Origin: Symsagittifera roscoffensis
Lineage: Eukaryota > Xenacoelomorpha > Acoela > Convolutidae
Length of the DNA stretch: 57,492 bases
Direction: 5' to 3'
Assembly (NCBI RefSeq): GCF_963678635.1
Contig: NW_026970814.1
Location: 1 to 57,492, forward strand
A model generated the notes under the pieces. It was not told where the DNA came from and did not search any database. It saw nothing but the letters and a program-made list of their open reading frames with translations. The stretch's first letter is position 1. Each line of letters starts with the position of its first letter. The position numbers were made by a program, and so were the translations under genes. Shown here piece after piece: positions 35,218-44,800 of the stretch.

Positions 35218-36470
35218 AAAAAATCGATAGAACCCTTTCAAAAATTGCTAACCAACAATCACAAAATCAGTCTTTACCAACATCGTACCAAGAAAATCCA
35301 GCAAAACCCACAACTACCCAAAACCCCTAAACATCCACAAGAATTTCTTCTCAAGATAATCCATACACTTTTGAAGAACGCCACGCTCGCTTATCCGAAC
35401 CATTAGAACCAGTTCAGCGACAGGCACCCCTAAGTGAACCAACATATAACTTGTACCCCACATTACCACAAGAATTAAGCAGAATAAGAAACATTAGTCA
35501 AAACCAAACAACATAATCGAAATAAATAGACAAATTATACATCCACGACAAAACAGAAATTTTCAAACCCCCACAGTTCATTTTGATATACCCCATTCAC
35601 CAACACCAACTACTTCAGAAAACCCAAATAGTACATTACCAGAAACTCCCCCACTCCTTTCACAACGTAGCAACTCAAGTATACCCTCAGATTACTTAGG
35701 TTCAACACCAACATCTGAGCAAATACGTGAAAATCCCTTAACCCCCCCCCCCCCCCAATCCCAACGCACGACTACCATAGCGGACAACACACTCATATAC
35801 ACAAGGTGAACCAAACTTAGTAAACGACCCAATAGATATTTCTACGGATACAACACTGTCATCACTACCAGAAACATTATCACTACCATCAACACCATAT
35901 TTAAGTCAAATTTCACCAACGCAATTCCCTTTAAATTTTCCAAATAACCTCGACGCTAGATATCGAGAACAATCATCAGCAAATATCCCTTTACGATTAG
36001 ATTGGAACACATTCGTAGCACCTCCCCCATTATTTGGACAACATCAAGAAAGTAACCGACTCCACAGTTGGGCCTTCAATAGACTACAAAATAGACAAGA
36101 TATCCACGAAGATATTCGTGACAACAATATTCAACTACTTCAACAAAACAGTCTCCAATTAAAATTCGAAACCACGATCAAACTTAATAATATTGTTCAA
36201 CACCCCTACCCATTAATTCCACCAAATATAACATCTCAATCGCTACCACCACTGTTTATAACAACTGAAGTAATATATAAATACGATAGATATACCAAAA
36301 ATACAATTGGTTACATCACATTTTATAACCCATACTCATGTCATACACATGTATGTTCTAAGAATATTAACGTTTCAACACATTTTTTTTCTAATATTTT
36401 CCGACCACAACACAAATCCTTCGCCTCGCGCAGGACCCCAAGATTTATTGGTAACACACTACGATTGTGA
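35218..36470 (+). pseudogene. Pro/Ser/Thr-rich ORF before env, interrupted
   Basis: One frame carries protein-like, disordered sequence (Pro, Ser, Thr, Gln rich) through 35223-35750, with stops at 35328-35330 and 35514-35516. A 15-C run (35742-35756) then causes a shift and a TAG follows at 35778-35780. The same frame is open again from 35781 to 36467 and ends in TGA at 36468-36470. It overlaps the first about 120 bases of the envelope frame. The second half is less repetitive and includes an amphipathic segment (SWAFNRLQNRQDIHEDIR). No family recognised. It could be an accessory protein or a fused extension of the 62-aa ORF. Confidence 0.5.
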
Positions 36471-38942
36471 AGAAAACGAACAAAAAACACTACGTAAATA
36501 TGCAATAAATCAAGTATCTCAATGCGAAACAGAACCACAAGCTATCGAAACTACAAATGTAATAGCAACATTATATTCAAAAGCCCGAGCAACAACAGTC
36601 ATAGGATATAAATTTACAGCAACATTTTCCGAAAAGAAAGTACATTGTTCACAAGTTTCAAACGGAAATAAAAACCGACTTGATCACGAATCGTTTTACC
36701 AAAGTAACATAGAACGACTTTTTTATCTAAATCCCGATGATTGTAAAAACGAATTACTCAGACTAAACCTGACAAAAAATAAAAACACAGACAGAAAATT
36801 AGTAAATTTTCAAGCCTTTGCCAATTCTGTACATCAAGCAGAACTTGAACGATATCAAGGACATAAAAAATTAGACGAAAAATATCCATACAACGGCGCA
36901 CACGGAAGATTAACTTATGACATACACGATAAACATTGGATACCACACAATGGTATAAATGACCCCTCAAACTGCAAAGCAGACACAAAAAATAAAGGAT
37001 ATCAAGAAATAATGTTTTTCGATTGGAAAATACAACTCGAAACAAATACAACTCACACGAGATTTATCTGATAACACAATGATCTATCAAGGAATTAGAT
37101 TACCTTGCAAAAATGATCAAGGTTATTGTGACCCTACAACAAGGACCCAAGCAACAATTGTTTGGTTTCCCGAAGATACATGCACAAAATTTCAAATAGC
37201 AAAAATACACGCCCGAATGATAAAACTCCACAAAAAGTATTTTATTGAATCAATCCCATACGAACACGTGAACCCATCTCGTAAACAAAGCACTGATTTC
37301 AAAAACATCCATGATATAGAAAATAAATTGACACGTTTTCAAATCTATCAAGAAACAGAATTTGCATGTAAATATAGCAATCCATTTTATAAAACACAGC
37401 ACTCTGAAATACTTGTCGAATACGAAAAAGCTTTCGACATGACCACTGGAAAAATACAATTTGACCATTATGCCACGAGTCACCCTATAAATAAAGGAAC
37501 ATCATACATACCAGTTAACTTTCAAAAAAGCACAGGTCAACCTGGTGGAAAACTAAAACCACATGACAGTAAAAGCACACGTTTACAAGAACTATCACTA
37601 ATGAATAGCACCTATTTTGGTAATAGTCATTATGATATCCACTTAGATATGAAGTTAGACTACACAATTAGTCGAATTTTTCAAGAAATGTCACTCTCCG
37701 AATTAGAAACACTTCATCAACTATGCGAATTGGAAAGAACACAAATCCTACAATCACTCGCCTTAGCAGTACTAAAAATACCTTACGCAGGATACTTATT
37801 ATCAGGGAATAGTTCAAATTTTCTATATTACGAAGGAAACATTTTATGGTTTTATACTTGCACCAAAAAAGTATCACCATTATTTGTTTTCGAAGATAAA
37901 CGTTGTTATAAAAGAATCCCTATATTCTATAAAAATAAAGTACATTTTGTAGACACACTTTCAAGATGAACATATTTTTGGGATACCGCAGTCCCATGTG
38001 GATCAGAAAATTGCCACAATGTATTACAATTAAATCCCGATGAGGATAAATACTATCTCCTTACACCATACCCTACATTAATACAATCACTCAAAAAGTT
38101 TTCACCCGAAAGCATCAGAGCCATTGCTCGTAACCCAAATATTGATTTACAACCAATTGGAATATATTCTAAATCAGAAATCGAGCATCACATTAGAACA
38201 CAACAATTTCAAGAATTATTAACACAAATGGACACAAAACAAAGACAATCAATTGACCAGAATTTGAAAAAACATTTATACACAAGACTACAGCGGATAA
38301 TTTAAAGATATCAAAGACTACATATATTTAAACGGTGAAAAATACAGACAACAAGATATTTCACCTATAAATATTTTCAGTTTTGTCACTCTAAAGAACG
38401 AAATTTTAGCTTTTCTAGGATGGCCCTTTTACATCTTAGAAAAATTAACTACCTTATACGCAAAGTTTAACTTTATAGGATTTCTTTTTTCACTGTTAAA
38501 AGGAATCTATAACACATGCGCTATACATACACAAGTAAACAGACAAGCAAGTGTAGCACGTATACTATTTGCAGGATTTTTTGGAATTTTTTCATCATCA
38601 ATCAACAAAATACTTTTAGATGCACAAATAAAAGAATATAATACAAAAATATTCACGAGACCAAATACATACAATGAAGAACATAATAATCTAGATACAA
38701 CACCTACAGCAGCACAGATACCACCCCTACCACAAAACCATCCTTTATCATTAGTTCCCCGTAATTTTCGAAACTTAGCAATTACACATAATCCAAATTT
38801 TAGACCAAATACAACACAAAGTCCCATCCAACACATAATACCACATCATTCACAAAATGATAATACATACGAACAAATTATAGAACAACCTCACACCACC
38901 ACTTTTCAATCTCAAAATAATCATTTTTTTAGCCCACGATGA
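36349..38942 (+). pseudogene. env: Envelope-like glycoprotein, chuvirus-like, broken
   Basis: It starts at ATG 36349 with a hydrophobic signal-peptide-like N-terminus. The ectodomain is Cys-containing: YDCEENE, then VHCSQVS. A shift lies near 37035-37075; the next frame (37079-37969) has Cys-rich blocks and CELERTQIL, then LLSGNSSNFLYYEGNILW. TGA at 37967-37969 falls where the minus-strand relative has Arg, and TAA follows near 38303. The last part is in a third frame. It has a hydrophobic stretch around 38420-38500, a likely membrane anchor at about 38550-38600 (ILFAGFFGIFSSS), and a polar tail ending in TGA 38940-38942. The spacing of the CELER, LLSG and FVD-SR blocks resembles glycoproteins of Jingchuvirales captured by arthropod LTR elements. 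That is recognition by pattern, not a search. It would mediate cell entry; this copy is not translatable as one chain. Confidence 0.7.
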
Positions 38943-40747
38943 GCCGACAACTTGGATCCCTCCATCGCTCAAATTCCCACCCAGCCAACCTCCAAACTCC
39001 AATCCCAATAATCCCACTTTTTGCTTTCCCACCACCCAATTTTCCGATTATTAATATATCATCAAGCACGAATTCTGATACTAACTCAGATATTTCAGTT
39101 TTATACTCTATCTCACAATTAAATAACCCTAATGTAGAAACCCCTGACGAATTTGCAGACTCCGAAAAATCTCCATCAAATAAAAATCAGACCAACTCCT
39201 CAGTTTTTTCAAAACCCCCTTTTCAACCAATTCCACCAAATTATTCACTCCCATCCGTTTCCACTCCTTCTTATGCTTCGCAAGTGACTCCAACCTATTC
39301 TCCACTTCATTCCGACAGATCATATAACAATTCTCCAGATAACCCCAGAATTTTCCAGGAACTCGATAATTTTATTACCCTACAACAACGATTAATACAC
39401 CCTAACACCCTCACAATACATCAACTATCATCCATAATAGAATCCTCAAACCCACTTACTCCTACACCCTCCTCAGCTTACACTGCATCATTCACACAAT
39501 CATCCACATTAACCGAAACACCTAGTAGCACTCACCGAGCTTATCGCACTTTTAAGCGAAAATTCCCAAATCACCCATTCCCGACCAAACCCGGAACAGC
39601 CTGTGAATATATTAATTACCCGCAACACACTAACACGAAAAATTTTCTTGCAATGACCTTACCCTCATTTCCGCAATATACATTAAACACACCTAACGAT
39701 ACTAATGACACACGTAGTTTTGTAGATGAACATGTTTTAATGCCAACACTTCATTGGACAGCTTATTATCATTTTACTAACCCCCTTTGCCTACCACTAA
39801 CTAATACTCATGACAACATAGAAAGGAACAAACACATGTTTAATAGACTCACCACAACACTAACACCTCGACAATTTACTTACGTCGGATACAAAAAATT
39901 ACTAAAAACATTCACTGCACCCCGAGCTAACGAATTCACAATAGAATATTACGACCATGATATCATCCGACCTAATCTAGACCAATTCTTAGATGAAGAC
40001 CGCTTCGCTAACCCGCAACTAACAGAAAAATTTTTCATCAAAACATCATACGTATTCACACTTAATATTTTTGAAAGTATGATCACATCATCTCAGAATC
40101 ACTAGCTGATATTCAAGCTTACGCAAGTTTCCACGACAAATTTCAGTTATTTTCACTAACCTTTCACTTTCTTTCACCACATGAACGCGATTTGCACTGT
40201 TCCCACGATATTATGTTACGCACTAAACAAACGCACACATATACATACTATTTTTTTATACAAAATCATTTTTTATTTGCATACCCCATCAAGACAACCT
40301 CACCAGCGTTTTCAGTTCCTTAACTCAAAGTACACGTCACCATTTTTTCTAAATTTTACAAATTGCATCAAAGATACTAACCTCCACGGCATCCTCCGCA
40401 ACTATGACCCAGTTACCCAAATGTATATATTTTGTCCCATCACGAAGGCCTTCAATGCCGAAGAATCCAGACCCTTCCTTATCCCGCATGAATTCATCCA
40501 GCCTATTGAAATACCCATATTAGAATTCATTCACAATACTAAATATAATCGTAAAAAATATAACCTCATTCAAAACACACCTTACGAGTTTGCAGTAGGC
40601 ACCGAAGAATTAAAAACCATTAAAGCACTTCAATTGCTTTGGCCACTGCAACAAACTAAAAACATCATACGCATACTAGCAAAATTACTAACAACATCAG
40701 ATATGATACACGACATCTTCCCCCACGGCTTTTTCCCAGAAGATTAA
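38939..40747 (+). pseudogene. ORF4: post-env gene of about 600 codons, unknown function
   Basis: The ATG at 38939 overlaps the envelope stop as ATGA, an arrangement that suits termination-reinitiation. Codons 1-388 are open (38939-40105). The N-terminal about 200 residues are Ser/Pro/Thr-rich and disordered. Residues about 210-388 look folded (LPSFPQYTL, DEHVLMPTLHWTAYYHF). A TAG at 40103-40105 ends this frame. Related sequence continues in the neighbouring frame to about 40295, then returns to the first frame to TAA 40745-40747, as if two compensating indels occurred. The C-terminal half (SPFFLNF, IRNYDP-like, MYIFCP, ESRPF, LIQNTPYE) is matched in the minus-strand relative at 49516-48839, roughly two-thirds identical over 100 residues by eye. 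No signal peptide, membrane segment or known domain seen. Accessory, regulatory and tegument-like roles are all open. Confidence 0.65.
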
Positions 40748-42829
40748 GGTAAAAATAATTTAAAATATTCTTAACTAATATATTTCATTAGTACTAACCA
40801 TTTTTTATCAATGTTTGATTTATATTTCTAGTCTTCACACTACGATCACCTACAAAACAGAAAAGAAAAATATAAATACAAATTATCTTAAAATTCATTA
40901 GATTCTTGCACTAAATAATGAAGTAAAATTCATACCAAATGTAGTATTTTCATTTATAAATTGTTTCCCCGTGAGGCAGTAAAATTAAATACGATGAAAA
41001 TTTATAATTTTAAATTTCCCAAAACGCATTAAAATTCAAATTCATTGCAATAAATTGATAAAATGAGAAAGCAGTACTAACCTTTTCAAATATTTTCATT
41101 CACTCGCACAAGAATTCTATCCAAACTCGCACAGCTCACCCACGAAGAATTGTTTAAATAAAGATTTTAAGCTTCAAGTTTTCACATTCAACAACTCTAA
41201 CAAACGATAACAAGTTTCAAACTTCCTTTAACCCGGTTGGAAAGGAATTATATACTAAATCAAACTAACCAACGCAGCTTACTAAACACCACAATTCATA
41301 AAATAACAACATGACTTAGAAAAGAAAACCAACGGTACCCAAACCGGATTAACCCAGTTTAAAACTGGATAATTTATTCTTTTGAAGACTATTATAAAGT
41401 CTAAAAAAGAAATAATAAAACACAAAAAAAGTCGCAAGAGAAACCCATACCAAAAACAATTTGATTTTTGAAACAAGGACACAACCAAAGTAACATAAGA
41501 AAGACCAACATAAACCCAACATAAAACGTTATCACAAAACAGGACCTCTCAAAGAAACAGCATGAAATCATACTCCCACTCCTGGCCTAACCCACCAGAG
41601 AGGACGTCCTGAGCATGCTCTATAGCCGGCCTAACCCACCGCGCTACATCCACGCTTTGTGACCACACTTCTATTTTTAATAAGAGGTACTCAAGGGTGA
41701 GTAACTCTTCAAAATAACCGAACTAAAACAAAACGCTTTTGCGAAATCAACTAACTGAATTCATGATTAAAAAACCGAACTAACCTAATTTTATAAAATG
41801 TAAATTATACTTTGCAGTATATAGATCATACACAACAACAAAAAAGAACATCCAAAGACTAGATGATCCCATCACACTCGCAGATGATCCCATCACACTT
41901 GAAGACTATTATAAAGTCTAAAAAAGAAATAATAAAACACAAAAAAAGTCGCAAGAGAAACCCATACCAAAAACAATTTGATTTTTGAAACAAGGACACA
42001 ACCAAAGTAACATAAGAAAGACCAACATAAACCCAACATAAAACGTTATCACAAAACAGGACCTCTCAAAGAAACAGCATGAAATCATACTCCCACTCCT
42101 GGCCTAACCCACCAGAGAGGACGTCCTGAGCATGCTCTATAGCCGGCCTAACCCACCGCGCTACATCCACGCTTTGTGACCACACTTCTATTTTTAATAA
42201 GAGGTACTCAAGGGTGAGTAACTCTTCAAAATAACCGAACTAAAACAAAACGCTTTTGCGAAATCAACTAACTGAATTCATGATTAAAAAACCGAACTAA
42301 CCTAATTTTATAAAATGTAAATTATACTTTGCAGTATATAGATCATACACAACAACAAAAAAGAACATCCAAAGACTAGATGATCCCATCACACTCGCAA
42401 AAAAGAATGGCTAAACACAACCGACATGCCGTCCACAATCACGACTCAAAGGATTTAGAGTACGTTGACTTCGCAGAAAAGGACTTCATTGAACTTGACC
42501 AATGACCACCTCGATTTTCAAGTATACGTACAGATCCGAGTTACATTCACGCCATTCCCAGACGAGGTTGCACACAAAACAAGTTCTCTACATATTACAG
42601 AAAAACCCGTCATAGCAAACCATCTTGAAATCGGATTGATTTCATTGGGGATCACAGTCGTTGTTGAATGACGACATAATAATTTCCTGTCCATAATTCC
42701 AGCGTCCTGGAACTTCCTTAACCAAGAGGAACCGGACAAAAAAATGATGTTCACCAAATACCAACGTCATCACCCATCCTTCAAATTGCAGAAAGATAAT
42801 TCTAAAAAACTCTGTAAAACCCGGATGGG
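40748..42829 (+). other. Giant element 3' region with small ORF
   Basis: About 2 kb between ORF4 and the 3' LTR, much of it a tandem duplication (listed separately). A 32-codon frame with ATG at 42407 (starting MAKHNRHAVHNHD) ends at 42503-42505. The DNA around it, with AAAGGATTT, AAGGA.TTC.ATTGAA and ACGTACAGATCC blocks, is conserved at about 47680-47570 on the minus strand, where a 102-codon frame is open. The region just before the LTR (GGATGGG) is the only purine tract in the expected polypurine position. Confidence 0.5.
41381..42398 (+). repeat. 518-bp tandem duplication in the 3' region
   Basis: Copy 1 starts at 41381 and copy 2 at 41899 (TTGAAGACTATTATAAAGTC). I see essentially no differences over the next 500 bases, so the duplication is much younger than the LTR divergence. 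The minus-strand relative has a single diverged version (about 47640-48240). Confidence 0.93.
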
Positions 42830-43235
42830 TGGAACCTGATTTAAACTACATTTTATTATTGGATAAATTAGATATTTTACCACTGTAAAGTATTTAATAA
42901 TAACCAATCATAATTCATCCAACTAACAACCCACTTATTTGTAAGTGCTGAAATTACTTGTAATTTCAGCACCAGAGAGATTTGAATTCAACTTAGAAAT
43001 TAGTTGCCTCTCCAAGAGAACTTCGGCAGTCGCAATAAGCCAGTATATTTTAGATCTATTGAGCCTAGCAGAGACTAGTTAAACACCCTGAGACTAGTAG
43101 ATATAAGAGTAAGATTAGCATTGGTATTAGACTAAGAAGTTGCACGAATCTATCCGGCCGAAAATAAGATAGCGAGCAGACGGTGTACCCTATCCGAAAT
43201 TACTCTATGAGTTAACCATAGACAAACTTAACTCA
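42830..43235 (+). repeat. 3' LTR of giant element (406 bp)
   Basis: Same TG...CA ends as the 5' LTR and the same GTAC flank. About 17 substitutions and one 5-base indel separate the two by eye. The 5' LTR AATAAA is AATAAG here. Confidence 0.93.
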
Positions 43236-43283
43236 GTACGTAACCGATTTACTTTTTAAATTAAGGTTTTAGAATGAGTCAAG
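43236..43283. repeat. P unit 3, last fragment, with target duplication
   Basis: GTAC then GTAACCGATTTACTTTTTAA and onward to GAATGAGTCAAG, continuing P unit 3 exactly where 23969 left off. Beyond 43283 the P sequence stops. Confidence 0.85.
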
Positions 43284-44800
43284 GATGAGAAATCAAACTT
43301 TTTAAAATAATGAGGATAACAAAAAATAGACGCGGTATTTGACACCAGATTGATTCGCGACAATTATTTGTCAAGGAAAACATGACACAAAACAGCTAAC
43401 TTTCAGCGTCTCGCTGGTAAACGTTTTTTTTTTATAACAAGTAAAAAAATAGCGAAAAGACAGTGCTAGTCTTTGACCCAAGTATGACCTCGAAATAAAT
43501 ACTTTTTAAATGCTGAAGTAATAGTTTTTTTGAAACGATGTAGCAACTGCTATAATGGATAAAAAACATGTGTAAAATCTTGAAGTCTATAAAAAACTGT
43601 AATTTATGAGCTCCAAACACCTAATCCAATCTACTTTTTAAAATGTAGGAGTTTTCTTCAGTTTCAATTTTTGTCAAAAAGATCCATTAGAACTCAATAT
43701 TTTGTTTGAAAAAATTCATCTTCACGTTTGTATTTTTTCAAGACATATTTTTTGGGCAGTCTCCTATGCACGCGTGTCTCTGCGCACAGAAATGTTTGAC
43801 TCAAAAACTGCACATGTTTTACTTAAGCCACATGTCAAAGAAGTTGCAAGTTTGGATTTTCAACCGAGTAAGCGACTATTATTTTCTTCATGTTTTTATC
43901 GTTTTCTCAGCAACTGAAAGGGGATGAAGGTAATAAGGATCTGGCAACAAAAAACGTAGTTTTGTTTTGAGGACGTTCGTTAAGCATTTTAGGGGCGTTC
44001 ATTTATGAGCTGTTCATGTAGCGCAAACATCCTCGGAAACACTACAAAAAATTGATTTCAAGAATTCAATTTTGTTCATCGGGAAGCTGGTTGTTTTAAT
44101 GCCTGTTCCGACTTCCGGTTTCTCGCCAGACAAATTATGACCTTTTATTTTTTGACGGAAGTTTCTACGCAATATGATACCCTGAGCTCAAAATTGAATT
44201 ATTTATTAAATAATTGTGATCTCTTTTCCAAGTTTTGGACGGTAAAAGGGCTTGTGGACTGATTTAATTAAATTGATATGTTCAACATACAATATACTGC
44301 GTTTTTATAACGCGAATACAAGGAGAAAATGTCCTGATGAGGAAACAATTTTCAAACGCTTTTGAAACATTTTTTTGGTTTTATTTTCAGCCAAAGAATA
44401 CCTCAGACACCCGTAAGATTGTAATCTGGTTATGACTGATTTTTAAAACTTAGAATCAAAAAAAACTATTAACCAACTTGTTTTTGCCTGATTGCGTGAC
44501 TTTTCTCTGACATTGCTCGTCTTATTTGTTTATTGAATGAAATTAAAGTTTATTTTTCAGAACAAATAAAAGCTTTTGAGTTGATTTTTGAAGATCTTGA
44601 TTTTTACTGCCCCTTAGAGAAGATCTCGACTCCCCCTCAACCTATATCAAATAGTTTTTGAAAAAAAGTGTTGGAAATCTCTAAAATTCGGCCAATATCA
44701 AATATCAAAAGTCAAACTAATAGGACCGATTGGTTAGCCTCTATTAATTTGGAACAAGTTTTTTCTTCATGATAAATAATCCATATTACGCCATCAGCAT
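43284..44800. other. No recognisable gene
   Basis: AT-rich DNA. Short overlapping frames around 43702-43927 have no features and no second copy for support. A GTTCCGACTTCCGGTTTCTC stretch at 44106 resembles a decayed R block. Confidence 0.4.

Larger units (their letters stand above)
23970..43235 (+). mobile_element. Giant env-bearing LTR retrotransposon, 19.3 kb
   Basis: It is bounded by LTRs starting TGGAACCTGATT and ending CTTAACTCA, flanked by GTAC on both sides (23966-23969, 43236-43239). The intact site CACTGGTACGTAACC is visible in P unit 1 near 16258-16272. The LTRs differ by about 17 substitutions plus a small indel in about 405 bp (my count by eye), so the insertion is not recent. 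RT, integrase and their order are of Ty3/gypsy type. The plus strand is strikingly A- and C-rich and G-poor throughout. Only the small ORF, Gag, the hydrophobic ORF and most of ORF4 remain open; protease, RT, integrase and envelope are broken by stops and single-base shifts. Typical Ty3/gypsy elements are 4-12 kb, so about 8 kb of extra coding and 3' sequence is unusual. Confidence 0.93.

Noticed and set aside
40181-40300. Separate gene starting at Met 40181
   Set aside because: Homology with the minus-strand copy shows the real coding frame here is the neighbouring one; the frame from about 40300 is the continuation of ORF4, not a new gene.
41381-42398. CRISPR or short tandem array
   Set aside because: Only two long copies without spacers in a eukaryotic retroelement; a simple tandem duplication explains it.
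43702-43927. Two overlapping 70-codon frames
   Set aside because: Same DNA read in two frames, aromatic-rich noise typical of T-rich sequence, with no second copy for comparison.
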